Counted from the first letter of the stretch, positions 1-9,399 are shown. The stretch is 64,000 bases of DNA from Sinorhizobium americanum (GCF_001651855.1 NZ_LNQC01000049.1:62001-126000), one strand, 5' to 3'. Made by a program: numbers and translations. The notes: generated by a model from the sequence alone, not told the origin.

Positions 1-525
1 CGCAACGTCCTGGCCATGGTCCTCCTCGATCATCGCAAGCGCAAGATCGATGCTCGCCGTCATTCCTGCCGACGTCCACACGCTTCCGTCAACGATGAAG
101 ATGCGATCGTCCTCGACCTTGACCGCGGGGAAGCGCTCCTGGAGCTGGCGGGCGAAGGCCCAATGGGTGGTCGCGCGGCGTCCGTCGAGCAGACCAGCTT
201 CGGCAAGAACGAAGGCGCCGGTGCAGGGCGCGGCCACCCGGCGCGACGTTTCAACCGCGCGGCGCGAAAATGCAATCAGCGCGGGCGTCATTGGCTCGAT
301 CGTCGTGCCGGCGCCAAACATGACGGTCTCATAAGGCGTTTCGTCGAAGGCTTTCGTGAGGACGCCGAAGCCGGCCGACGACTTTACCTCGCCGCCCGCT
401 TCCGAGAGCAGCTCTATCTCATATGCCGGCTCCCCCAGCGCGGAGTTCGCCATCTCGAAGGCGGTTACCGCCGCGAAGCCCATGAGCTGGAATCTTGGAA
501 AGACGACAAAGCCGATCCTATGCAT
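1..525 (-). CDS. GlxA/FtrA-type regulator with DJ-1/PfpI-like N-terminal domain (partial)
   Basis: The minus strand stays open from an ATG at 525 to the left edge, so the C-terminus is missing. The translation begins MHRIGFVVFPRFQLMGFAAV. It contains APCTGAFVLAEAGLLDGRRA and then THWAFAR, which are hallmarks of the amidotransferase-like domain that precedes an AraC-type helix-turn-helix in GlxA/FtrA regulators. The Cys of PCTGAF sits at the nucleophile-elbow position. The AraC DNA-binding half would lie outside the window. An AGGA ribosome-binding sequence about 8 nt upstream favours 525 over an in-frame ATG at 534. The gene lies downstream of, and in the same direction as, the MFS exporter, so it may regulate that gene or be co-transcribed with it. 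Without the C-terminus, a stand-alone isonitrile-hydratase-like DJ-1 protein cannot be excluded. Confidence 0.8.
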   Translation of the reverse strand, partial: MHRIGFVVFPRFQLMGFAAVTAFEMANSALGEPAYEIELLSEAGGEVKSSAGFGVLTKAFDETPYETVMFGAGTTIEPMTPALIAFSRRAVETSRRVAAPCTGAFVLAEAGLLDGRRATTHWAFARQLQERFPAVKVEDDRIFIVDGSVWTSAGMTASIDLALAMIEEDHGQDVA

Positions 526-587
526 GGGCAACATCCTTGCTGGAAATATGCGAGGGTACGATATTCCCGCTGGAGACAAACCGCCAC

Positions 588-2132
588 TCAGTCTCGAGCG
601 GCTTCTTCCTGAGAAATCCGGACCGGACGCGACAATGGCGGCGAACGGCCTATAGCCACAACCGCGACAAAGCCGAGCACCAACATGACGGCAATGGCGA
701 GAAAGCCGTCGCCGAACGCGAGCGCCCAGGCCTGCCGCCGAGCCGCTGACCCAATCTGCACTGCCGCCCGCACCGTGGCGCCGGCGTCGCTCGCAACCCG
801 GCCCGCAACAGCGCCGGCGAGGCTGTAAATCCGCTCGGCGTCGGCGAGTGCGTCCGAATGAACCTTCTGACGCTCGGTAACGATGCTGGAGAGAACCCCG
901 ACGCCGAACGTCGTTCCCGCCAGGTTGCTGATATTGAATGTCAGCGACGCTGTCGGAAGGTCCGCGGGCTTCAAACTGCCCGTGCCGACGACCATGGCGG
1001 GCGTCAACAGCACCAATTGACCGGCCGAATAAAGGGCGAGCCCATAGTGGAAAAGGTCCCCCGCGGACGTTCTGGCTTCGCTGCCCATGAGCACGGTGCC
1101 CAACACCAGGAGGACAAGGCCGGTTCCCATCGCGATGCGCAGATCGAATAGATGCAGAAACCGCCACACCAAGGGGAGAGCGAACAATTGCCCAGCCGCG
1201 GCCCAAAGCATGAGTGCGGAGACATCGAGCGGCCGATGACCCTCTACGGTGGCGAGGAATTGCGGCACAAGGTATGAGCTCACGGCGAGGCCGGCGCGGA
1301 GGAGGAAATTCAACCCAATCGGAAGGCCGAACTTCTGTGTGAGGAGGAGCCGCGGTGCCAAAAGCGGCAGAGCGGACGAGCGGGACACGAAAATGAAACC
1401 CGCCCACGCGGCAACGGACAGGGCCGTGCCCCAGACGATCAACTCGCTTGCGAACCAGAAGCGACGCGCTCCCTGGGCGAGAACCAGCATTAGGCTCGCA
1501 AGCGCGAGCGACAACAGGAGGATGGACGTCCAATGGCCCTTGAGCGCCGACCAGTTCAGGGTCTTGTGCGGAACCCAAAGACGGGCGGCAAGAGCCAGAG
1601 CCGCGCCGATCGCTGCCTGAACGGCGAAAAGCGCGCGCCAACCGAAACTGTCCGAGAGATAGCCGGCAATGGCAGCCCCTGCCGTCCCGGAAAAGAGAAG
1701 GGCAAATGCCAGTATCACCACCACATAGGCGAGACGCGGTCCGCCGGCGACCATGAAGACGGCGACGAATGCCGCCGGCCCGAACCCGCCGGCTGCAAAG
1801 CCTTGCAGCGATCGGAGTGCGACCATGGCGCCAAGGTCGCTCGTCAGGGCACCGGCGAGCGCCGCAGCCGCAAACAGGATGGAGCTCGCAACCAGGTAAC
1901 GGCCGATGCTCAAGGCCCCGATCAGCAGGCCTGAGGTGACAATGCCGGCGCAACTTCCCATCGTATAGGCGGTCAGTATCCAGGAGCCCTCGTCGGCACT
2001 GGACAAGAGCCCGTCCTGGATGTCGGTGATGTTTGCCGAGGCAAATTGGGCCGACAGGTTCACCAGGAATGAGCCTGCCAGCCCGGTCGCGAGGAATAGC
2101 AGATTTTCACGTGTCAGGGTGGGCGTGCTCAT
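588..2132 (-). CDS. MFS transporter, DHA2-like drug exporter
   Basis: A 514-residue polytopic membrane protein with about 14 hydrophobic segments, the usual length and topology of DHA2 (EmrB/QacA-like) proton-driven efflux pumps. The N-terminal half has the first-helix region ending in DIQDGLLSSADEGSWILTAY and the loop SIGRYLV. SDSFGWRALFAVQAAIG resembles the GWRWIF segment of the family. A strong ribosome-binding site (GAGGAGGG) precedes the ATG. The SDR gene lies just upstream in the same orientation (68 nt gap), so the two may share a transcript. The substrate cannot be read from the sequence. No membrane-fusion partner (EmrA-like) is adjacent. Confidence 0.85.
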   Translation of the reverse strand: MSTPTLTRENLLFLATGLAGSFLVNLSAQFASANITDIQDGLLSSADEGSWILTAYTMGSCAGIVTSGLLIGALSIGRYLVASSILFAAAALAGALTSDLGAMVALRSLQGFAAGGFGPAAFVAVFMVAGGPRLAYVVVILAFALLFSGTAGAAIAGYLSDSFGWRALFAVQAAIGAALALAARLWVPHKTLNWSALKGHWTSILLLSLALASLMLVLAQGARRFWFASELIVWGTALSVAAWAGFIFVSRSSALPLLAPRLLLTQKFGLPIGLNFLLRAGLAVSSYLVPQFLATVEGHRPLDVSALMLWAAAGQLFALPLVWRFLHLFDLRIAMGTGLVLLVLGTVLMGSEARTSAGDLFHYGLALYSAGQLVLLTPAMVVGTGSLKPADLPTASLTFNISNLAGTTFGVGVLSSIVTERQKVHSDALADAERIYSLAGAVAGRVASDAGATVRAAVQIGSAARRQAWALAFGDGFLAIAVMLVLGFVAVVAIGRSPPLSRPVRISQEEAARD

Positions 2133-2199
2133 TTGAACCCTCCTCGGCGGTCGAGTAAGTGCCGGTGTTCACGGCGTGGTTTGGGCGATCGTTCGCGCC

Positions 2200-3003
2200 T
2201 TACACGGCCGCAGTGCGGTAGCGAGCGGCCGGCGACCGGAGAGAAAGGTTCGGCATCAGTTTCTGCCGCGCCGCCTCATAGGTTTCCCAATCGGCAACGT
2301 CCGGCAGCGCCGGAATGGTCACTTGTTCGCCGAAATCGAAGCCGGCGAGCGCGGCGTCCACCATGTCTTCGGCGCCCATGACGATCTCGCTCGGGACATG
2401 CTCCAGAGGAGTTCCGGCAATGCCCCAGAAGTCGGTGGCCGTCGCCCCCGGGAGGACCGCCTGAATGCGGATGTTCTTTTCGGAGAGTTCCTTCTGAAGC
2501 GACTGGGTAAAGGCGAGCACATAGGCCTTGCTGCCGCCATAGACGCCGTTCAACAGCTCCGGCGCGATAGCGACGATCGAAGCAATGTTGATGATCGCAC
2601 CGGTCCGACGGGCGACGAAGCCGGGAACCGCTGCATAGGTTAACCGCGTCAGCGCGTTGACGTTCAGCGTGATCATCTCTTCCATCTTGTCGACGTCGGA
2701 GGCGAGCAGCGGGCCGGTTGCACCGACGCCGGCATTGTTGACCAGCAAGGCAATGCTGGCATCGTTCCGAAGTATTTGCTCGACGCGGCCGAGATCGTCC
2801 CCGTTGCCGAGATCTGCCGCAACGGCCTCGATGGCGCGGCCGGTCTCGTCGGTCAGGCGCCTGGCGAGATCGTTGAGGCGGGCCTGGTTGCGTGCGACGA
2901 GGATCAGATCATATCCCCTGCGCGCCAGGCGATCAGCATAGATCGCCCCGATGCCGGAGGAAGCGCCGGTAATCAGCGCGGTACCTTTCGAATGCTGGGT
3001 CAT
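2200..3003 (-). CDS. Short-chain dehydrogenase/reductase (classical SDR)
   Basis: A 267-residue NAD(P)-dependent oxidoreductase with the classical SDR order: cofactor-binding TGASSGIG near the N-terminus, the NNAG motif in mid-protein, and an active site with IINIAS followed by YGGSK, supplying the catalytic Ser, Tyr and Lys. The ARN after the second strand suggests NADP(H) preference, but this is only an indication. I chose the ATG at 3003 because a GGAG lies 7 nt upstream; an in-frame ATG at 3015 has no such site. It stands directly upstream of the MFS exporter gene. The substrate is unknown. The sequence resembles the uncharacterised DltE/YqjQ-like group. Confidence 0.88.
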   Translation of the reverse strand: MTQHSKGTALITGASSGIGAIYADRLARRGYDLILVARNQARLNDLARRLTDETGRAIEAVAADLGNGDDLGRVEQILRNDASIALLVNNAGVGATGPLLASDVDKMEEMITLNVNALTRLTYAAVPGFVARRTGAIINIASIVAIAPELLNGVYGGSKAYVLAFTQSLQKELSEKNIRIQAVLPGATATDFWGIAGTPLEHVPSEIVMGAEDMVDAALAGFDFGEQVTIPALPDVADWETYEAARQKLMPNLSLRSPAARYRTAAV

Positions 3004-3081
3004 GACGGGCTCCATTGGTTGGCTTGGAGCCTTGATAGTAGGGCGAGACCGCCATGTCTCAAATGTCGTATATCCGGCAAT

Positions 3082-3305
3082 TTAGGACATGCTGCCCTCG
3101 TTCGGCCAGTACCCTCGTTCCATCACGCCCTTCAGCGCGACCGGAGTGACAGGCTCGGCGTCGCCTGCATCGGACCCTGATCAGGCGAAGACGTCGGCCC
3201 GCCCACGAGCGCCGCGATCGCCGATGTCTCTCGCGGATCGGTGTCCCATGCACAGGGCGCGACCGCGAGCGCCGTGATGGCCATTGCCACCGCAAAAATC
3301 CGCAT
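3082..3305 (-). pseudogene. Small secreted protein gene, probably frameshifted
   Basis: An ATG at 3305 has a very good ribosome-binding site (AAGGAG, 8 nt). It starts MRIFAVAMAITALAVAPCAW, a convincing signal peptide, but this frame stops at 3132 after 57 residues. In another minus-strand frame the next stretch reads DAGDAEPVTPVALKGVMER and then GYWPNEGSMS before a stop at 3082. That stretch looks more like a natural protein tail than the annotated frame does. The simplest reading is one coding sequence of about 75 residues with a single indel near 3165-3185, either a mutation or a sequencing error. It follows the dipZ-like gene by 42 nt in the same direction and could be a small periplasmic partner. 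The family is not recognised. A genuine 57-residue product remains possible. Confidence 0.5.
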
Positions 3306-3347
3306 TGGCACTCTCCTTTTCTGGGTCTGCCCTATGGATCGCGTTGC

Positions 3348-5108
3348 TCATCCAAACGTGAAAACGAAGGCCTCGACGCCCGGATCAAGGAAGCGGATCT
3401 CGAACGTCCGCTCCCGCACTTCTCCCGACTGGCGCACGAGCTGATAGAGGCGCGTCTCACTCACCGTTCCGTTTCCCTTGGGATTGATGTCTGAACCGTG
3501 ATCCGGCCCCGGTACAGCGCCATCGACCATCACTTGGAAGCGCACTTTCCTGCCGCTCGCCCCTGGTCCGAGGACGAGGTGCAGGTCGCGCGCGCTGAAC
3601 CTGTAGGAGATCGCGCCTCCGGCGCGATTGAGCGTTGCCTGCTCGGCACCGACGGTCCAGTTACCGGCGAGGCCCCACTGATTGAGGCGCGGCTTTCCGA
3701 CCGTGTAGTCGCGCGCCTCGTCGGCAGCCACTGCCTCGGGGGACGCGAAATTGGCGGCACGCATATAGCCGACATAGTCCTCGCCGGACTGAAGATTGGC
3801 GAGATCGGCCGCGACTTCGGCGCCCTTTGTCTCGGGCTGCACAAGACCGCTGCCAGTTCGGCGGCTACCCGCCGCTTCCGCCAGCAGCTCCTGGATGACT
3901 CGTTCCGACTGCGCGTAATCACCCTCGCCGAAGTGATGATGCCTGATCCTTCCCTCGGCATCGATGAGATAGTGGGCCGGCCAGTAGCTGTTGCCGAAGG
4001 CGCGCCAGATCGCGAAGTCGTTGTCGACCGCAACCGGATAACCGATGTTGAAATCCGTGACCGCCTGCTTGACGTTGTCGATGCGCCGCTCGAAGGCGAA
4101 TTCGGGTGCATGTACGCCGATAACCACCAGGCCCTGTTCCCGGTACTTCTCCGCCCAGGCGCGTATATAGGGGATCGTCCGGATGCAATTGATGCAGGAA
4201 TAGGTCCAGAAGTCGACGAGCACCACCTTGCCGCGCAGCTCTTCCACCGTCAGCGGCTTGGAATTCAGCCACTCCACTGCGCCGTCGAGCGGTGGAAAGA
4301 CACCCTCCACCGGCAGATTGCTTCGATAGCCCCGGACCTGACCGTTCACGGCTGGTGTGGCACGATGGTTCGCCGCCGTCTGGGCGGGTTCGCTATGCAG
4401 CCGATCGAGGAGCGACTGCTCGATGCTCGTGGTGCCCGCAAAGGAGAGGCGCGCCAGCAGCCCGGTATCGAGGCCGAGCGCAATTGCCGCGACACCCGCC
4501 AGCACGGCAATGCCGAGGCCCTGCCGGAGACGCTCGCCGAGACCGAGCGACCGCTTCATGGCCGCAAACACTCTTCCGCCGGCGAGCACAGCCAGCGCCA
4601 GCGAGGTCGCCGCGCCGGCCGCATAGGCCGTCAGCAGAAGCGTTGTACCCACATTGGCGCCATGGAGGGCGGCGCCGGTCAGAACCAGCCCGAGGACCGG
4701 GCCGGCGCAAGGGGCCCAGAGAAGCCCGGTTGCGACACCAAGGAGCAATGATGCTCCGACGCTCGCCTTCTGCCCGGCCGTTCGTTGTGAGAGGCGATTG
4801 CCCAGCCCGACTACCGGACGGGTGACCATGGCCGCAACTTGCGGCGACACCAGCATCACGCCGAGGACCGCGAGCACTGCGATTGCTGCAAATCGGCCGG
4901 CCTCGTTTGCATGCACCGCCCAGTCGCCGCCGACCGCGGCAAGCGTTGCTACGCCCGCGAATGTCGCGACCTTGCCGATGAGCATCGGAAGAATGCTCCT
5001 GGCAAATGGCTGACCGGCTCGTGAAAACACGAAGGGCAAGACAGGGAGAATGCAGGGGCTGACGATGGTCAGCACACCGGCGAGATAAGCTATCGTGAAA
5101 AGGATCAT
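3348..5108 (-). CDS. DipZ-type cytochrome c biogenesis / thiol-disulfide interchange protein
   Basis: A 586-residue fusion. Residues 1 to about 220 form a DsbD/CcdA-like membrane domain whose two conserved cysteines appear as SPCILP (Cys19) and APCAGP (Cys134). A periplasmic thioredoxin/TlpA-like domain follows, with the active site YSCINCIR (Cys305 and Cys308), and then a beta-rich C-terminal domain of the kind found in DipZ proteins (LVLGPGASGRKVRFQVMVDG region). The expected role is to carry reducing equivalents from the cytoplasm across the inner membrane to periplasmic thiol targets. A GAGGGACGACG sequence precedes the ATG. A small secreted-protein gene follows in the same direction. The partner specificity is not readable. 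Confidence 0.9.
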   Translation of the reverse strand: MILFTIAYLAGVLTIVSPCILPVLPFVFSRAGQPFARSILPMLIGKVATFAGVATLAAVGGDWAVHANEAGRFAAIAVLAVLGVMLVSPQVAAMVTRPVVGLGNRLSQRTAGQKASVGASLLLGVATGLLWAPCAGPVLGLVLTGAALHGANVGTTLLLTAYAAGAATSLALAVLAGGRVFAAMKRSLGLGERLRQGLGIAVLAGVAAIALGLDTGLLARLSFAGTTSIEQSLLDRLHSEPAQTAANHRATPAVNGQVRGYRSNLPVEGVFPPLDGAVEWLNSKPLTVEELRGKVVLVDFWTYSCINCIRTIPYIRAWAEKYREQGLVVIGVHAPEFAFERRIDNVKQAVTDFNIGYPVAVDNDFAIWRAFGNSYWPAHYLIDAEGRIRHHHFGEGDYAQSERVIQELLAEAAGSRRTGSGLVQPETKGAEVAADLANLQSGEDYVGYMRAANFASPEAVAADEARDYTVGKPRLNQWGLAGNWTVGAEQATLNRAGGAISYRFSARDLHLVLGPGASGRKVRFQVMVDGAVPGPDHGSDINPKGNGTVSETRLYQLVRQSGEVRERTFEIRFLDPGVEAFVFTFG

Positions 5109-5281
5109 CGTCGTCCCTCTGCATTGGACCGGCGCACTTGCATCGGTCGCGCTGTTACGCGCTGCAGGGGATCAGCGTGACGTATCTCGGTTGTGTCCTC
5201 GCTCCAGGGGATCTGTATCAAAGTGCAAGAGGCCGCTTGGGCCTTCTGTTGTCCCCAAAAAGCCGGGAAGCAGCCGCTTCG

Positions 5282-5956
5282 TTACGGAAGTAGCTTGAGC
5301 AGTTCCTTCGCTGCCGAGGTGGACGAAGACGGGTTCTGTCCGGTGACCAAACGACCATCCACGACCGTGAAATCGGCCCAGTCGGCAGCCCTTTCAAAGC
5401 GGCCGCCGAGGCGCTTCAGCTCGTCTTCGACGAGGAACGGCACGACCTCGGTCAGTTGTACCGCCTTCTCCTCGGAATTGGTGAAGCCGGTGACGCGCTT
5501 TCCCTTGACGATGGGCTCGCCTTGATAGGTGACCTGTCGCAGGACAGCCGGGCCGTGGCAGACGGCCGCGACCGGCTTGCCGGCGTGGTAGAAATCCTCG
5601 ATCAGGGCAATCGAGTTCGTGTCGCCGGCGAGGTCCCACAACGGCCCGTGACCGCCCGGATAGAATATCGCGTCGAACCCGTCCGCCGTCACGTCTGCAA
5701 GCTTCGAGGTATTCGCCAGTGCCCGCTGCGCCGCGGGGTCCGTCTTGAAACGCTCCATCGCTTCGGTCTGGTCGCCCGGCTCATCGCTCTTCGGGTCGAT
5801 CGGCGGTTGACCACCTTTCGGAGACGCGAGCGTGACCTCCGCCCCGGCATCCTTGAATACGTAATAGGGCGCTGCGAACTCCTCGAGCCAGAAGCCCGTC
5901 GGCTTGCCGGTGTTCCCGAGCTGGTCATGCGAGGTCAGAACCATCAGAATTTTCAT
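5282..5956 (-). CDS. Type 1 glutamine amidotransferase-like DJ-1/PfpI protein (HchA-like)
   Basis: A 224-residue protein of the DJ-1/PfpI superfamily. The nucleophile elbow is AVCHGPAVL, with the reactive Cys followed by His, and the acidic partner lies in GFWLEEFAAPYYVF. This spacing matches the Hsp31/HchA-like glyoxalase III and chaperone subgroup and its fungal and bacterial relatives. YPGGHGPLWDL is also typical. The second ATG is preferred because AGAAGGAG lies about 8 nt before it and only 1 nt before the first ATG (5962). The gene diverges from a LysR-type gene at 6118, which may regulate it. The likely function is detoxification of reactive carbonyls, but this is inferred only from the family. 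Confidence 0.88.
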   Translation of the reverse strand: MKILMVLTSHDQLGNTGKPTGFWLEEFAAPYYVFKDAGAEVTLASPKGGQPPIDPKSDEPGDQTEAMERFKTDPAAQRALANTSKLADVTADGFDAIFYPGGHGPLWDLAGDTNSIALIEDFYHAGKPVAAVCHGPAVLRQVTYQGEPIVKGKRVTGFTNSEEKAVQLTEVVPFLVEDELKRLGGRFERAADWADFTVVDGRLVTGQNPSSSTSAAKELLKLLP

Positions 5957-6117
5957 CGCCATGCTCCTTCTCTTTGAGCCGCGTCCCCAGGCGGGCCTGC
6001 CGAGGCCTGCCTTGCTCGATCATGCGCCGCTTCAGCCTGCCGCCATTCTTTACCTGACGCCGTTTTCGGGCGAATACTCGCATTCTGGCAGTCACTATAC
6101 CGAAAGGCGGCAGAATA

Positions 6118-7048
6118 TTGGATCGTATCGATGCAATGAGAGTGTTCGTGACAGCGATCGACGAAGGCAGTCTCGCCGGTGCCGCCCGGCGGCTGAAGCG
6201 CTCGCCGACGGCGGTCAGCCGGGCGCTGAGTTTACTGGAGGCGCATGTCGGCGTCGAGCTATTGCACCGGACGACCCGCACGCTGAAACTCAGCGAAGCC
6301 GGCGAGCGCTATGCCGCCGCCTGCCGGCGGGTGCTGCTCGACCTCGAGGAGGCCGACATGCTCGCCGGCGGCGAACGCTCGGCTCCGCGTGGAAGACTGA
6401 CGATCTCGGCGCCGCCAATCCTTGGGGAGGAAGTGCTTCGTCCTATTCTCGACGATTTCCTCGATCTCCACCCCGCCGTTTCGACCCAGCTCCTGTTGCT
6501 CGATCGCTTCGCCAACCTGGTGGATGAAGGCATCGACATTGCCCTGCGCGTCGGGCAACTGGCGGATTCGTCACTCATCTCCACCCGGGTGGGTGGGGAC
6601 GTCAGGCGCGTCGTGGTCGCTTCGCCCGGCTATCTTGCCAATCAGCCGCGCATCGAGGAGCCCGCCGACCTCGCGAAACACCAGATCGTCGCTTTCAGCA
6701 ATTTTGGACTGGACTCCTGGAGCTTTACGCCGGCGAAGGGCGTCCATCCCCAGGACGGTTCAATTCTCGCCGCGGTGCATCGTCAACAGCGTGCGCGCTG
6801 CTGCCGCTTCTGCAGTCGCTGGCCATGGCATCACCAGGCTCTATTCCTACCATGTGGCTGCCCACGTAAGAGACGGTAGCCTGATGGTCCTACTCGCCGA
6901 AGCCGAGCATCCGCCCCTGTCGGCGCATCTGCTCTCACCATCAGGGCGCATGTCGGTCCCGAAGGTCCGCGCCTTCGTCGACTTCGCCGCCCCACGCCTG
7001 CGCTCTGAATTTTCGCGTTTGGCGGCAGAGGCCGGTACGCTCCGCTGA
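6118..7048 (+). pseudogene. LysR-type regulator interrupted by a frameshift
   Basis: The first frame starts with TTG at 6118 (MDRIDAMRVFVTAIDEGS, the standard beginning of this LysR group). It gives a full winged helix with LKRSPTAVSRALSLLE and most of the effector domain, but after about residue 215 it becomes an arginine/cysteine-rich nonsense tail ending at 6879. The proper C-terminus continues in the next frame as CIVNSVRAAAASAVAGHGIT and onward to a stop at 7048. The junction is near 6748-6765, by a CCCC run. One extra base, or a two-base loss, therefore separates two halves of a normal ~305-residue LTTR. This could be a true mutation or a sequencing error. It faces the DJ-1 gene divergently. 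Confidence 0.85.
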
Positions 7049-7225
7049 TTATACCGGTTTGCGGCGGAGTGTCCGTCGCACGCCGGCAATTCTCCCGATT
7101 CTCAGATCACTGTAGTTTCGACTGCAGAAGCCGCCTCCGCACCGGGGTGAACGACTGAGCGGCAATCATTCGACCGGCCGGACCTCGTCCCGCCGTTAAC
7201 GAAGCTATGCCTGGAAGGACAGGAA

Positions 7226-8227
7226 ATGGACAAGAGATTCTCTATCGGCGTTTTCGCCGCATTGTTCGCGGCCTTTGCCTTTTCGCTCAATTTCGTCGTG
7301 CCATTCATCATCGGTGACTACTCCACCTTTGATTTTGCCCTTGTCCGCCACGTCATATCCGCTCTGGTCGGCCTTTGCATTCTGTTTTCGCGAACAGGAG
7401 TGTGGCAGCATCTCACGCTTCGAAATTGGCTTTCGACGATCTGGCTCGCCTTCATCGGCTATGTCGGCTACTTCCTGACGGTGACCGGGTCCGCCATATT
7501 TGCCGGTCCGGTGATCGCTCCCGCCTTTCTTGGGCTGGTGCCGATCGTTCTCGCAGTCATCGGCAACCAGCGGCAGGAATCGGTGCCGTGGCGATTCCTG
7601 ATGATGCCGCTCATGCTGGTGCTGATCGGTCTTGTTCTCATCAACGGCGCGGCATTCACGGTCGAGGGATTGAGCTCTGTTCATTCCCTCTGGATCGGCA
7701 TTCCGCTGGCACTCGCAGCCGTGGCCTTGTGGGTCTCGTTCGCCATTGCCAACGAGGCTGCAATGGCCGCCCGACCCGAAATGCCTTCGGCCGTGTGGTC
7801 GGCGCTCACGCTGGTCGGCGGAGGCGTCTTGATGCTCGCCTTCTACCCTGTCGGTGCAGCGATGGACCTCTTCCAGCTTCCGCAACTCGGTTTCGGGTGG
7901 GACGCCGCTGGCTCGCTCTATCTTTGGGGCTCATCCCTCGCATTGCTGGCGACGGTATGCGGTGTATGGGCGTGGAATGTCGCCTCACGAAACCTGCCCG
8001 TCGCCCTGACCGCGCAATTGATCGTCGCGGAAACCGCCTTCGGCGTCATTGGCGGACTCATCGTTCATGGGCGGTGGCCGACCGCAATGGAATGCGCTGG
8101 GGTTGCTATCCTGATCGCCGGAGTTGTTCTATCGATCCGGGTTTTCCACAAAAGCCGGACTCGATCGAGCAAGGCTTTGTCGCAAAAACTCAGCGGTTTA
8201 CCGCGAGGCCTGACCGCCGCGTCCTGA
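7226..8227 (+). CDS. EamA/DMT-superfamily permease
   Basis: A 333-residue protein with about ten hydrophobic helices in two EamA-type repeats. The first begins FAALFAAFAFSLNFVVPF and the second AALWVSFAIANEAA. This is the usual arrangement of drug/metabolite transporters of the RhaT/YdcZ-like kind. A GGACAGGA sequence precedes the ATG. The last 35 residues form a basic cytoplasmic tail. It stands alone, with the broken LysR gene upstream on the same strand and the patatin gene convergent downstream. The direction of transport and the substrate (often amino acids or metabolites in this family) cannot be told. Confidence 0.85.
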   Translation: MDKRFSIGVFAALFAAFAFSLNFVVPFIIGDYSTFDFALVRHVISALVGLCILFSRTGVWQHLTLRNWLSTIWLAFIGYVGYFLTVTGSAIFAGPVIAPAFLGLVPIVLAVIGNQRQESVPWRFLMMPLMLVLIGLVLINGAAFTVEGLSSVHSLWIGIPLALAAVALWVSFAIANEAAMAARPEMPSAVWSALTLVGGGVLMLAFYPVGAAMDLFQLPQLGFGWDAAGSLYLWGSSLALLATVCGVWAWNVASRNLPVALTAQLIVAETAFGVIGGLIVHGRWPTAMECAGVAILIAGVVLSIRVFHKSRTRSSKALSQKLSGLPRGLTAAS

Positions 8228-8279
8228 TCCAGAAACCGCTTGCGCGACGACTGTGGACCCAAACTGTGCGGTAGCCTCG

Positions 8280-9242
8280 TTATTTGCTGGCGGGCCACAA
8301 GGATCGGCTGTCGAAAAACCATTCTGCGCGCTCCTGGCCGGTTCGCAGCAGGGGCTCGATCGTCGCGCTGGAGCGGTCCAGTTTCGAGGCATAGTCTAAG
8401 TCAGCTTCGAGTTCGACGGCTCGGATGGTGATGGGTTTGTAGCGTGCGCCGAGTGAAGGGTATTCGACGAGAAGCTCATTTATTTTCGCAATAAAGTATA
8501 ATTCCTGACTGAGCGCCAGATTGCCAGATAGCTCATTCCGGCGGTCGATAATCTCCGGCATCGCCCGCGGCTCGAGTTTACGCTGCTGCGGGTTGATCTG
8601 CACCACCCAGATTTCGTCTGGCCTCTCGGGCAACTCGGTGAATTCGCGGACAGGCGGATTGCGGCTGAAGAGCCCGTCCCAAAAGAGAGAGTCATGCGTG
8701 TGCACGGCGCGAAAGAGCGGGGGGACTGCCGCCGAGGCGACAAGCTCATCATAGATCAAGGTCTCGCCCTCAAACGCCACCCCGACGCCGCGAGTGATGT
8801 CCGTGGCCCCGATCAGAAGTTTCGGCTTGGCGCGACGATGCGGCTCGCTCGGCAGCGACGCAAGGTCGAGATGGCGACTGAGAAGGTCCCGCAACCGGGG
8901 CTCGGCCACAGGGCTATAGAGGTAAGGACTGATCTCGGCGCTGACTGGCAGCCGTGCTGACGACACCGCCCAGAAGTTTGCCACCGCATCGAGGGCGTCC
9001 TGCACCTCGACGTCGCGCCAAAAACCCATCAGGCGGCGTCCGGCCTCGTCCGCTCCACCGCGGATCAAGCCGGACCATACCAATGCCGCGCATACAGCGC
9101 CGCCCGACGTCCCACTCAAGGCAAGCAGCTGGTAGCGGTCGCGGAACTGCGGCGCCAGGAGGGCACGAAGCACACCGGCCGCGAACGCAGCATGGCTGCC
9201 TCCTCCTTGGCAGGCGATCGCAATTTTTGGCACCGGCCACAT
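8280..9242 (-). CDS. Patatin-like phospholipase/acyl hydrolase
   Basis: A 320-residue protein with the complete patatin signature: the oxyanion glycine-rich CQGGGSHAAFAAGVL near the N-terminus, the nucleophile elbow GTSGG (Ser), and the dyad aspartate in WDGLFSRNP. Enzymes of this family hydrolyse acyl chains from phospholipids or other lipids. I chose the ATG at 9242 (MWPVPKIAIACQGGG), because this family normally starts only a few residues before the glycine motif; extending to 9380 adds an atypical basic leader. No signal peptide is visible, so a cytoplasmic or membrane-associated enzyme is likely. A palindromic repeat (9323-9373) separates it from eutE. Confidence 0.85.
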   Translation of the reverse strand: MWPVPKIAIACQGGGSHAAFAAGVLRALLAPQFRDRYQLLALSGTSGGAVCAALVWSGLIRGGADEAGRRLMGFWRDVEVQDALDAVANFWAVSSARLPVSAEISPYLYSPVAEPRLRDLLSRHLDLASLPSEPHRRAKPKLLIGATDITRGVGVAFEGETLIYDELVASAAVPPLFRAVHTHDSLFWDGLFSRNPPVREFTELPERPDEIWVVQINPQQRKLEPRAMPEIIDRRNELSGNLALSQELYFIAKINELLVEYPSLGARYKPITIRAVELEADLDYASKLDRSSATIEPLLRTGQERAEWFFDSRSLWPASK

Positions 9243-9322
9243 CAGAAATACAACTTCCGTCAAGTCCCTCAACGGACCTGACCGCGATAGTAGCGACCGT
9301 ATGCGTCGAAGACTACTGCAAA

Positions 9323-9373
9323 GTGCCACAGCGACCTTTGCGCGTCTGCTAGGACGCGGCGCTGCAGGGGCAC
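9323..9373. repeat. Interspersed palindromic repeat, copy 1
   Basis: A nested inverted repeat lies between the 3' end of eutE and the patatin gene. Paired segments are GTGCC with GGGCAC, CAGCG with CGCTG, and GCGTC with GACGC. The core CAGCGACCTTTGCG is shared with the copy at 34982-35029. Short palindromic elements with this core recur in intergenic regions of rhizobial genomes (recalled, not checked). It could act as a transcript-end stabiliser or terminator. Confidence 0.75.
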
Positions 9374-9399
9374 CGTGCAAGCACCAGCGATGATGTCGT

